Source of the DNA: Lentzea nigeriaca
Lineage (GTDB): Bacteria; Actinomycetota; Actinomycetes; Mycobacteriales; Pseudonocardiaceae
Length of the DNA stretch: 64,000 nucleotides
NCBI RefSeq assembly: GCF_016907955.1
Contig: NZ_JAFBCX010000002.1
Span: 124,001-188,000, forward strand
Direction of reading: 5' to 3'
Part shown: piece by piece, positions 43,669 through 51,361 of the stretch
Numbering within the stretch: the stretch's first letter is position 1
How the letters are laid out: the number at the start of each line of letters is the position of its first letter
The notes under the pieces: generated by a model
Told to the model about the DNA's origin: nothing
What the model saw: the letters and a program-made list of their open reading frames with translations, nothing else
Databases searched by the model: none
Program-made: the position numbers and the translations under genes

Positions 43669-43886
43669 TAGTGGCGTGTCGCAGCTATCTCTTGGGATGT
43701 GACAGTGAGAGTGATGCCGGCAGGCAGCCGCCCTTCGATCATGAAGATCGCGCTCTCATGGCTGCCAACTGCACGGTGGGCAGCAGTTGGGGTGATCAGC
43801 AAACGTTTGCGTCGGCATTTCTCTACCGCCATCTCGGCAGCGACGTGCATGAGAGCGCGACCATCCGGGCTTTCGGAGACGAGCAC
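43668..43886 (-). CDS. Possible small gene coupled to the 43405 protein
   Basis: Up to 72 residues from GTG 43886, or 60 from ATG 43850. The C-terminal 60 residues have protein-like composition (MHVAAEMAVEKCRRKRLLIT, then a region ending TSQEIAATRH). The stop shares one base with the next start. Coding status is uncertain because plus-strand debris of an HTH gene lies just to the right. Confidence 0.35.
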   Translation of the reverse strand: MLVSESPDGRALMHVAAEMAVEKCRRKRLLITPTAAHRAVGSHESAIFMIEGRLPAGITLTVTSQEIAATRH

Positions 43887-43910
43887 CAGACCGCGCCCTG
43901 CCCGACTTAA

Positions 43911-44078
43911 CGGAGCACAACCAAGCCGCGACGACGTCGAGCACGCAGCCGGTCGGTGCACATCGAAGACCCCGACCGGGTGAAGGCCACTACCCTTACC
44001 TTCGAACACCTCTCGAAGCTGGCGTTGACCCCCGAAGAGTCCGCTGCGTGGATCGAGAGGTTGGCCGCCGAGAGGTAG
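43911..44078 (+). pseudogene. C-terminal remnant of a DUF5753/Scr1-type HTH regulator
   Basis: In the frame ending TAG at 44076-44078 the translation reads VHIEDPDRVKATTLTFEHL and then a segment closing with ESAAWIERLAAER. This is the typical last 40 residues of the XRE/DUF5753 proteins that precede DUF397 genes. A stop at 43908-43910 cuts the frame, and no HTH domain remains upstream. The remnant ends nine bases before the intact DUF397 gene. Confidence 0.7.
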
Positions 44079-44086
44079 GGATCGAT

Positions 44087-44275
44087 GTGTCTGCTGTGTG
44101 GCGCAAGAGCGGCCGCAGCAACAACGGCGGAAACGGAAGCTGCGTCGGGATTGCTCTGAATGGCTCAGTCGCGCGTGTGCGCGACTCCAAGAACCGGACA
44201 AATTCGGTCGTCGCCGCGCCCGATTGGGCAGCGTTCATCGGCGCCATCAAGCGCGGCGACTTCGAAAACGACTGA
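44087..44275 (+). CDS. DUF397 protein
   Basis: GTG at 44087 preceded by gaggtaggg gives 62 residues. The family signature is complete: WRKSGRSNNGG, a Cys-Val core, VRDSKN and the ending WAAFIGAIKRGDFEND. DUF397 proteins are partners of XRE/DUF5753 regulators, and some pairs have been described as toxin-antitoxin-like or as developmental regulators. Here only the tail of the partner gene survives directly upstream, so this copy is an orphan. Confidence 0.9.
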   Translation: MSAVWRKSGRSNNGGNGSCVGIALNGSVARVRDSKNRTNSVVAAPDWAAFIGAIKRGDFEND

Positions 44276-44281
44276 CAAAAG

Positions 44282-44656
44282 CTAGGCGATCGCGCCCGGT
44301 GGAAGCTTCAACTTAAATGGCAACGTCGTGACGACGGCCAGGTCGGAAGCGGTCGCCTTCATCAACGTGGGTGCGTTGCGGGCGCCAGGCTCCGGCAGGT
44401 CGAGCAGCCGGTCGACGGCCTCGCAGAGCGGTCCCTCGTAGATCCAGACGGCCTGTGCCGGGCGAGCCGAGTCGCGGACGGCGGGCAGACGGCCCGCGCG
44501 CGCCTCGGTCTCTGACCAGAACAGGATCGAGTCGATGAAGCCTCTGCGCTGCTTGAACGCCATGATGCGGTCGAGCTGCCCGGCGTCGTCCCTCAGGTGG
44601 AGGAACTGAAAACCGCTCTCGCGCAGCTCGATGACCTTGCTCAGTGCGTGGTCCAT
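44282..44656 (-). CDS. Hypothetical protein (124 residues)
   Basis: An unrecognised soluble protein. The N-terminal helix ALSKVIELRESGFQFLHLRDD is followed by FIDSILFWSETEARAGRL, AVWIYEGPLCEAVDRLLDL and a proline-containing tail LPFKLKLPPGAIA. No signal peptide or membrane segment. ATG start. It is convergent with the DUF397 gene (six bases apart) and has a TACGA-N10-TCGTA inverted repeat in its promoter region. Confidence 0.65.
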   Translation of the reverse strand: MDHALSKVIELRESGFQFLHLRDDAGQLDRIMAFKQRRGFIDSILFWSETEARAGRLPAVRDSARPAQAVWIYEGPLCEAVDRLLDLPEPGARNAPTLMKATASDLAVVTTLPFKLKLPPGAIA

Positions 44657-44702
44657 GGCGCACCTACCCCTGTGAGGTCCCCTTTGGGTGACCGTTCAGT
44701 CA

Positions 44703-44722
44703 TACGACCCGAAAGGATCGTA
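44703..44722. promoter_or_regulatory. Inverted repeat TACGA-N10-TCGTA
   Basis: Located 46-66 bp upstream of the gene starting at 44656; a -35-like TTGACT (minus strand) lies just before it. A candidate operator. Confidence 0.3.
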
Positions 44723-44767
44723 CGGTAAGTCAACGTTCGTCCGTAAGCCGCAGCCCGAACGAGTATC

Positions 44768-44899
44768 TCAATTGGTGGACGTCTGTGGCTTAGGGTAATC
44801 ACTGGCGTCCTTATTGGAAGAAACGGCCTGGAGGGCCATTACGGTTCGCGTCAGGAACGCCAATCCCGCCAATGTGACTAATATCACCACTGGTGCCAT
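44768..44899 (-). CDS. 43-residue single-pass membrane protein
   Basis: ATG at 44899 preceded by an aggagg ribosome site at good spacing. MAPVVILVTLAGLAFLTRTV forms one membrane helix, followed by a polar tail SSNKDASDYPKPQTSTN. Function unknown. The strong ribosome site favours a real gene. Divergent from the FkbM gene. Confidence 0.65.
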   Translation of the reverse strand: MAPVVILVTLAGLAFLTRTVMALQAVSSNKDASDYPKPQTSTN

Positions 44900-44993
44900 C
44901 GAGTCCTCCTGGGGCTCCGTCAGCTGTCGATGGTAGAGACGCAGCGGTGCGATCGTGGGTTGCCGCACCGGCGAGACCGATATTGTCTGCACC

Positions 44994-45893
44994 GTGATCT
45001 CGTACGCGCAGAACGCGGAGGACGTCCTCCTCGCCCGGCTCTTCCACGGCAGGACGACCGGCCGTTATGTGGACGTCGGCGCGTCTGATCCCGTCGAGGA
45101 CTCGGTCACCAAGTACTTCTACGACCTCGGCTGGCGGGGCATCAACATCGAGCCGATCCCCGCCCAGGCGGCGGCGTTGCGCAAGGCGCGGCCCGGCGAC
45201 GTGACGCTGGCGGTCGCGCTCGGCGCCAAGCCCGGTTCGGCGGTGCTGCACCACGTCGTGAACCGGTCGGGGTGGTCGACGCTCGACAGCGTTCTCGCGA
45301 GCACCTACCAGGCCGAGTCGACTCTCGAGATCGTCGAGATCGAGGTCGAGGTCCGCACGCTCGCCGACGTGCTCGACGAGCACCCCGGCGAGATCGACTT
45401 CCTCAAGATCGACGTGGAGGGCGAGGAGCGCGGCGTCATCGAGGGCGCCGACTGGGACCGGCACCGGCCGCGTGTGGTGGTCGTCGAGGCGACCGAGCCC
45501 GGTTCCACCAAGCCCGCGCACCACGAGTGGGACCCGTTGATGACCGAGGCCGGCTACCGGTGCGCGTTGTTCGACGGGCTGAACAGGTTCTACGCGCAGG
45601 CGGACGACGCCGAGGCGCTGGAACTGCTCGCGGTGCCGGCGAACGTGTTCGACAAGTACGTCCGCGCCGAGGTCGCCGAGCAGCGGGCGGCCCGGATGGC
45701 CGAGATCGCGTACATCCGGCGGCTCGAAGAGGCCGTGCAGGAGGCCGAACGGGCGCACCAGCACGAGCTGGCCGAGTTCGACGCGCTGCGCGAGGCCGCA
45801 CAGCACGCCGAACGGGAGACCGCACGAGCCCGGCAGCGGATCGCCGCGCTCGAGGCACGGCTCATCGAGCTGGAGAACGCTCCTCGTAAATAG
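44994..45893 (+). CDS. FkbM-family methyltransferase with C-terminal coiled coil
   Basis: GTG at 44994 gives 299 residues. The N-terminus SYAQNAEDVLLARLF is characteristic, and YVDVGASDPVEDSVTK is SAM motif I. NIEPIPAQ, LDEHPGEIDFLKIDVEGEE and VVVVEATEP follow. Residues about 235-295 form a charged coiled coil rich in Glu/Ala/Arg. FkbM enzymes O-methylate sugars or polyketides; here the surrounding glycosyltransferases point to a surface glycan. Its last 32 bases overlap the convergent glycosyltransferase. Confidence 0.9.
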   Translation: MISYAQNAEDVLLARLFHGRTTGRYVDVGASDPVEDSVTKYFYDLGWRGINIEPIPAQAAALRKARPGDVTLAVALGAKPGSAVLHHVVNRSGWSTLDSVLASTYQAESTLEIVEIEVEVRTLADVLDEHPGEIDFLKIDVEGEERGVIEGADWDRHRPRVVVVEATEPGSTKPAHHEWDPLMTEAGYRCALFDGLNRFYAQADDAEALELLAVPANVFDKYVRAEVAEQRAARMAEIAYIRRLEEAVQEAERAHQHELAEFDALREAAQHAERETARARQRIAALEARLIELENAPRK

Positions 45894-48159
45894 CCTCGAT
45901 GCGGTCGCGGATGACCTTGCCGACCGCCTCGTAGCTGCACCGCTCCCAGATCGCCTGTCGCGCCGCGGCACCCATCCGAGCGCGCAGCGAAGGGCTGTCC
46001 GCCAGGCGGCGCAGCCATCCGGCGGCCTGGGCCACGTTCGGCTCGGCCCACAGCAGGCCGGGGCGGTACCAGTCGGCGAAGCGCTCGTCGTAGCGGTGGT
46101 CGGCCATGGTGATCGGGCGGATGTTGTATCCGACGACTCCCGCCGATCCGGGTGGCATGAAGTCGGTATTGCCGCTGTAACCCGTGGCCACCACCGGCTT
46201 GCCGATCGACATCGCCTCCGCCATGCCCATGCCGAAGCCCTCTGAGCGGTGCAGCGACGCGTACACGTCGCAGCTCGCGAGCAGCGAGTCCATCTCGGCG
46301 CGGGTCAGGTCACCCGTGATCAGCACTCCGTTGACGGAGGCGACCGCGTCCTGCAGAGCGGCGGCCATCAGCGGGAAGATGTCGAGGTCCATCACCTTGA
46401 TCACGAGCTGTGCGGTGGTGCCGCGCTCGTGCGGTGCGAAGGCCCGTTTGAACGCCTCGATCACGCCCCACGGGTTCTTGCGCGCGTCGCTCGACGAGGC
46501 GCTGAAGGTGAACAGGACCACGAAGGCGTCCTCGTCCAGGCCGAACCGGGGTCGGTCGGGGACCGACGAGATCTCGGTGACCACGTTCGGCACCACCGTG
46601 ATCGGCACGTCGGTCGCCGTGCGGAACGCCTCGGCCACGTAGGACGACACGACCCACAGCTCGTCGACGCGCGGCAGCTGCTGGAGCGTGTAGTCGAGGA
46701 TCTCCGGCATCTCCCACGCCCACAGCGCGATCGTGTACCGGTCGAGCGCCGTCTCCGGGATGAGCTGGAACTCGTTGAGGTTCACCATCCACAGGTCGAG
46801 CGGGTAGTCCTTGCCGCCACGCAGCTCCAGCATCTCGCGCGGCACCTGGACCGTCCGGACCGGCGCGCGGGAGTTGAACTCCGTGTACGTCATCGGCACG
46901 CCTGCGCGGCGCATCGCCAGTCCCGCGCGGCGGAACGACTCGGAGAGACCGGTCGTCGCGCGCAGGTCGGCGAACAGGTTCACGCCGGGCAGCGCGACGT
47001 CGGCAGGCCGCTCGCCCGCGGCGACGCTGTCGAGCGCCTTCCGGTAGCCCTCGGCGGCGATCGGCCACGTCGCGTGCCCGGCGACCCAGTCGTGCGCCAG
47101 CTTGCCCGCCGCCCGAGCCGCGGCCGGGTTCTCGACCACCTTCTCCAGCAACGCGGCCAGCGCCTCGGCCTCACGGGCGGGCTCGATCGGGATGCGCGGG
47201 CAGAAGGCCTCGTCGAGGTGACGGTGCTGGGGCAGGTCGCTCGTGATCACCATGCGACCGGCGCCGAACGCCCGCATCATCACGCCGCTGGTCTCGCCCA
47301 TCGTCGGCCAGCGGAGGTTGACCACCACGTCGGTGGCGGTGATCAGATCCTCGAACACCTGCTTCGCCGGGCTGAGCTCCAGGTGGACCGAGTCCTCCAG
47401 ACCGAACTGCGCGATCGTGCTGACGACGTCGGCGTGCACGTCCGGGTAGTCGACGTGGCCCGCGATGAGCAGCCGCGCGTTCGGCCAGCGCCTGCGCACC
47501 TCCGCGAACGCGAGCACGGTCACCAGGATGCGCTTGATCCGGTTGAAACCGCCGAAGACACCGAAGACCACGTGTTCGTCGGTCCAGCCGAAGCGCGACC
47601 GGATGTCGTCGCGGTCGGTGTCGTCGCGCAGCGGTGCGCCGTGCGGTACGACGAAGACCGGCTTGCCGGGGAAGCGTTCGCGAAGCAGCTCGGCCGAGTG
47701 CGGGTCGTGCACGATCACGCCGCGGCTCGCCGTCACGACCCGGTGTTCCAGCGTCATGGTGCGGCTGTCGAGCGACTTCACCCCGTCGACCTCGACCGCG
47801 GGCAACCCGTGCAGCAGGGCAGGGTCGTTCGGATCTCCCCAGATCGGGCCGTGCGCGTCCTTCAGTTCCTTGTAGAACTCGGGGGTGAGCCCACGGCAGT
47901 AGCCGAGGTTGAAGTCCAGCAACGACATCTCGTGCAGGACGACGACACCGGGCACCTTGATCGCCTGGTCGTAGATCCACGAGTGCGCGCCCGCGTGGTT
48001 GCCCATCTGGTAGCACGCCAACCCTGTCGACCGCGCTCGCGGACTCGTGCGGGCGACCGGCTCGACGTCGTCCATCTCGGCGAGGAGCTCGTGCGTGTAG
48101 TCGGCGATCCCGCTGCGGTCGGGCGGCAACGGGCTCCACATGCTGTAGCGCACGGTCAC
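45862..48159 (-). CDS. Double glycosyltransferase: two tandem GT-B (GT4-like) modules
   Basis: GTG at 48159 overlapping the upstream stop; 765 residues. Module 1 (about 1-385) has SPLPPDRSGIADYTHELL, VVPHGAPL, FGGFNRIKRI and MGETSGVMMRAFGAG. Module 2 (about 395-765) has GVNLFADLRATTGLSESFRR, LWAWEMPEI, VVPNVVTEI, FTFSASSSDARKNPWGVIEAF and the donor-site SEGFGMGMAEAMSIGKPVVATGYSGN in pieces. It should transfer two sugars sequentially in glycan assembly. The larger frame reaching 49107 overlaps the next gene and is not real. Confidence 0.9.
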   Translation of the reverse strand: MTVRYSMWSPLPPDRSGIADYTHELLAEMDDVEPVARTSPRARSTGLACYQMGNHAGAHSWIYDQAIKVPGVVVLHEMSLLDFNLGYCRGLTPEFYKELKDAHGPIWGDPNDPALLHGLPAVEVDGVKSLDSRTMTLEHRVVTASRGVIVHDPHSAELLRERFPGKPVFVVPHGAPLRDDTDRDDIRSRFGWTDEHVVFGVFGGFNRIKRILVTVLAFAEVRRRWPNARLLIAGHVDYPDVHADVVSTIAQFGLEDSVHLELSPAKQVFEDLITATDVVVNLRWPTMGETSGVMMRAFGAGRMVITSDLPQHRHLDEAFCPRIPIEPAREAEALAALLEKVVENPAAARAAGKLAHDWVAGHATWPIAAEGYRKALDSVAAGERPADVALPGVNLFADLRATTGLSESFRRAGLAMRRAGVPMTYTEFNSRAPVRTVQVPREMLELRGGKDYPLDLWMVNLNEFQLIPETALDRYTIALWAWEMPEILDYTLQQLPRVDELWVVSSYVAEAFRTATDVPITVVPNVVTEISSVPDRPRFGLDEDAFVVLFTFSASSSDARKNPWGVIEAFKRAFAPHERGTTAQLVIKVMDLDIFPLMAAALQDAVASVNGVLITGDLTRAEMDSLLASCDVYASLHRSEGFGMGMAEAMSIGKPVVATGYSGNTDFMPPGSAGVVGYNIRPITMADHRYDERFADWYRPGLLWAEPNVAQAAGWLRRLADSPSLRARMGAAARQAIWERCSYEAVGKVIRDRIEAIYEERSPAR

Positions 48160-49235
48160 ATCCGCGCGGTCAGCGTGAAACGTGCGCCGAGCGGGTGTTC
48201 GCGCTGCTCGACGGACACCTCTGCGAAGCCCGCCGTCTCGGCGAGGAAACGCAGGTAGGTGGGGTGCACCGGCCGCAGCGCGAACGGATCGACGTGGAAC
48301 TCGGGACCGGCGACCGGGCTCTCCACCAGCAGCACGCCGCCCGGCCGCAACGACTCCGCGGCCAGCGACACGAACTGCGACAGCGCCTCCACCGACAACC
48401 GCTCGACGAAGCGGAAAGCCGTGACCGCGCCAAGAGAACGCTTGTCCACGCGGGTGAGCGCGTCCAGCGGGTCGGCCTCCTCGACGTGGAAGCCGAGTTC
48501 CGCGTTGTGCTTCACCACCGAGGGGTTCGCCGATGCGCCCAGCACGGAGATGCCCGCTTCGCGCAGCACCTCGAACCACTCGCCTCGCGACGGCGCGGCG
48601 TCGAACACCGTGCCACGGCCTTCGACGACCGGAAGGTGGGCCGCCCGTGCGGCACGCACGTGGTCGACCGGGCCGTCGAGCAGCTCGGCGATCGCCAGTT
48701 CGACGCCGTTCGCCCTGGCCGGCACCGTTACTTCGACCTCGGCGTTGTCCGACCTGCGGAACTGGTCGAGCACGAGGTCGACCTGGGCGTTGCGGAGGCG
48801 GGCGTCGCGGGCGGCCGCGGTCAGTTCGGCGAGCTGGGACTCGATCGCGTCGAGGCGCTGGTCCACTTTCTCGGCGTGCAGGCCGGTGTCGACGAGCTGC
48901 AGGCGCAGGTCGCCGAGCTCGGTGCGGATGCTGCCCATCGCCGCGTAGAGGCGCTGGTTCAGCCCCGCCATGATGTTCTGGTCCGCGCGCTGCAGCTGCT
49001 GCACCTCGTGCGCCAGCTCGGCTCTCGGCACCTGCTGCTGGTTGTGCAGGATCTCGCTCAACGCGCTGAGAGCGTCGCGGCTCGCGATGTTGCTCTCGAT
49101 CTGCCACTTCACCTGGCGCCGCCAGAGGAACCGCAGCGCGAGCCTGCCGAGCAGGTCACGGGAACGCAGTGGCAGCCGCAGTTCCTTGTTCTGATCCAGG
49201 CGCGCGAGTGCGTCCGCCAGGCGTGCTTCCGACAT
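48156..49235 (-). CDS. Coiled-coil protein with degenerate methyltransferase-like domain
   Basis: A 359-residue protein. Residues about 40-150 are a long coiled coil (HNQQQVPRAELAHEVQQLQ and following). Residues about 195-359 look like a class I methyltransferase (DPLDALTRV, LAAESLRPGGVLLVESPV), but the glycine-rich SAM motif I is replaced by FDAAPSRGEWFEVL. It resembles coiled-coil chain-length or scaffold proteins in polysaccharide export clusters. Co-translated with the double glycosyltransferase by a GTGA overlap. Confidence 0.8.
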   Translation of the reverse strand: MSEARLADALARLDQNKELRLPLRSRDLLGRLALRFLWRRQVKWQIESNIASRDALSALSEILHNQQQVPRAELAHEVQQLQRADQNIMAGLNQRLYAAMGSIRTELGDLRLQLVDTGLHAEKVDQRLDAIESQLAELTAAARDARLRNAQVDLVLDQFRRSDNAEVEVTVPARANGVELAIAELLDGPVDHVRAARAAHLPVVEGRGTVFDAAPSRGEWFEVLREAGISVLGASANPSVVKHNAELGFHVEEADPLDALTRVDKRSLGAVTAFRFVERLSVEALSQFVSLAAESLRPGGVLLVESPVAGPEFHVDPFALRPVHPTYLRFLAETAGFAEVSVEQREHPLGARFTLTARM

Positions 49236-49297
49236 CAGCCGTCCAGGGAGTGCAGAGAGAGGTGTGCGCGAATTCTAGTGCAGGTCAAGGAAGTGGA

Positions 49298-51361
49298 TCA
49301 GGGGATTCGAACAGTCCTGACGATCCGGCGCGCCACACGCCTCGCCAGTGAGGGAGGCTCCGGTACCTGCTCCTGGTGCCGGGCCAGCCACGCCTCGTGG
49401 GCCGCTGTCAGACGTTCGGTCGTCCACAGCGCGGCGGCGTCGACCGGGCGGGTCCGCAGCAGATGAGCGCGGGCGGCGGCACCGCGGCGGCGGGCTTCCT
49501 CCGGGTTGTCCGCGACCTCGCGCATCGCGCGCGCGGCGGCGTCCAGATCCGGGTCCGCCCACTGGCAGTCGGCCGGATACGGAGCCCAGCCGGGGCCAAC
49601 GGTCGTCGTGGTGTGCGGAATCGGCCAGCCGGTCTCCTCGGTGACGAACTCCGCGGTGCCCGAATAGGCCGTGGAGATCACCGGGATGGCGCGGATCATC
49701 GCCTCGGCGACGGTGAGACCGAAGCCCTCACCGCGGTGCAGCGACACGTACGCATGGCTGGTGGCGTACAGGTCGGCGAGCTCCTCGACGGAGAGGTAGC
49801 GCTCCACGAGGGTGATCCGCTCGTCGCCCGCGACCTGGAGCCGAAGGCGTTCCGCGGCGGAGATGTTCGAGTGGGAGTTCGTCGACTTGATCACCAGCTC
49901 GACGTCGTCACGGCCCTCGAACGCCGCCTGGAAAGCGCTGACCAGTCCGTACGGGTTCTTGCGGCCGGCCGTGCTGTTGTAGTCGAACGCGAAGAGGAAC
50001 CGCGTGCGGTCGCCCAGCTCGCGGCGCGGCTCACCAGGATCGGGCACCGGGACCGGGATCGCGTGCACGGGCACCGGCGAGTGCTCGGCGATGGCGCGCC
50101 GGGAGAACTCGCTGACCGTCCAGATCTCGTCCACGTGGGCGAAACCGTGGTGCATCGACGCAGGGAACTCCTCGAGCTCCCACGCCCACAACCCGATCCG
50201 GTAGCGGTCGTGGCCCACCTCGGGATGCGCTGCGAGCAGGGCGTGGGTGAAGTCGCCGTTCACGGTGATCAGGCTGATCGGAAACCGGGGCGCGCCAACG
50301 GAGTCCGGCGCCTCGAGTCCGGTTCGGACAGTCGTGGTGATCGAGTGCTCCTCGACCACCGACACGTGCGGGACGTTCGACGCGGCCAGCACCCGCAACA
50401 TCACGCGGCCCATCTCGCCGATGCCCAGTTCCGCGGTGTGGTAGCCGGCGACGTTGACGCCGAACTCCTCGCCGGGCGGGGCTGGCTCGATCGGTTCGCC
50501 GGGAAGCGCCCACTCCGGCACGCCCTCGTGCCGTCCGTGCAGATGGCACCACTGGCGGAAACCGGGGCCGAACGGCTGCGGGAACGCGGTCTGCAGATCG
50601 ATCCGTGACCGCCACACGGCCAGCAGGAGCCGGTTGAACCCGTTGACGCGCTCGACCGGTGTCGCGGGAAGCCGCAGCCACTCCTGGAAGCGCTCTCCGT
50701 CGAACGCGTGCGGAGGTCTGTCGCCGGTCGGGTTGAGCCGGTTCGACGGCGTCAGCGCCTCGCGGAAGAGCGTGCGCATCGGTGCCGTGATCGGTGTTCC
50801 GTCCAAAAAGGACCCGAAGCGGTACGGAACGTCGTTCGGCTCGACGAGAGCCGCGTAGTCGTCGTAGATCTTCTTCAGCTCTGGCCGCTCGGAGAACAAC
50901 ACGCGCTCGCAGTTCGGCGCGGGCATCCACGGGGTGCGCGGGTCGTAGTCGTCGAACCTGATCAGGCTCGCGCCCTCCACCGACCGCTCGTGGAGGTTCC
51001 AGTGCGCCAGCGCGGACTCGGAGAGGTCGACGAAACCCCTGGTGGCGACGACCGCGAGCGGTGCCAGCACGAGGGCGCGCGGCGGCAGCTTGACGACGAC
51101 GTCGTACTTGGCAAGCAAACCCCGGACCACTCGCGGCGTCACGACGTCGGCCAGTTCGTCGACGTCGTGCGCGGTCGCGAGATCGAGGTACTCGTCGTCA
51201 GAGAAACCCAGCCAGTCCGGCGGGTCCTCCAGATCGACGACGACGAACTCGTGCTCGGGGTGGTGCCTCAGGTAGGACGTGCCCAGCACCCGCGCTGCGG
51301 GGTGCTGGGCACGTGTCGCCACCGTGCAGGCGACCACCCGAGGGTCGCCCGTCGAGATCAC
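49298..51361 (-). CDS. Large glycosyltransferase: unknown N-terminal domain plus GT4 module
   Basis: GTG at 51361; 687 residues. The first ~290 residues form an uncharacterised domain (TSYLRHHPEHEFVVVDLEDP, RGLLAKYDVVVKL, RGFVDLSESALAHW). From about 300 on, GVNVAGYHTAELGIGEMGR, IGLWAWELEEF, FAFDYNSTAGRKNPYGLV, VSLHRGEGFGLTVAEAM and VISTAYSGTAEFV parallel the second module of the 45862 protein, indicating paralogous GT4 modules. It overlaps the upstream membrane gene by four bases. Confidence 0.9.
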   Translation of the reverse strand: MISTGDPRVVACTVATRAQHPAARVLGTSYLRHHPEHEFVVVDLEDPPDWLGFSDDEYLDLATAHDVDELADVVTPRVVRGLLAKYDVVVKLPPRALVLAPLAVVATRGFVDLSESALAHWNLHERSVEGASLIRFDDYDPRTPWMPAPNCERVLFSERPELKKIYDDYAALVEPNDVPYRFGSFLDGTPITAPMRTLFREALTPSNRLNPTGDRPPHAFDGERFQEWLRLPATPVERVNGFNRLLLAVWRSRIDLQTAFPQPFGPGFRQWCHLHGRHEGVPEWALPGEPIEPAPPGEEFGVNVAGYHTAELGIGEMGRVMLRVLAASNVPHVSVVEEHSITTTVRTGLEAPDSVGAPRFPISLITVNGDFTHALLAAHPEVGHDRYRIGLWAWELEEFPASMHHGFAHVDEIWTVSEFSRRAIAEHSPVPVHAIPVPVPDPGEPRRELGDRTRFLFAFDYNSTAGRKNPYGLVSAFQAAFEGRDDVELVIKSTNSHSNISAAERLRLQVAGDERITLVERYLSVEELADLYATSHAYVSLHRGEGFGLTVAEAMIRAIPVISTAYSGTAEFVTEETGWPIPHTTTTVGPGWAPYPADCQWADPDLDAAARAMREVADNPEEARRRGAAARAHLLRTRPVDAAALWTTERLTAAHEAWLARHQEQVPEPPSLARRVARRIVRTVRIP

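Noticed and set aside
43699-43983. Plus-strand gene of about 95 residues
   Set aside because: No ribosome site, unlikely composition and mostly antisense to the small minus-strand frame. Only the 3' HTH remnant in another frame is supported.
45862-49107. A single 1081-residue protein
   Set aside because: The part beyond 48159 overlaps the coiled-coil gene in another frame and is low-complexity. A GTG at 48159 coupled to the upstream stop is a natural start.
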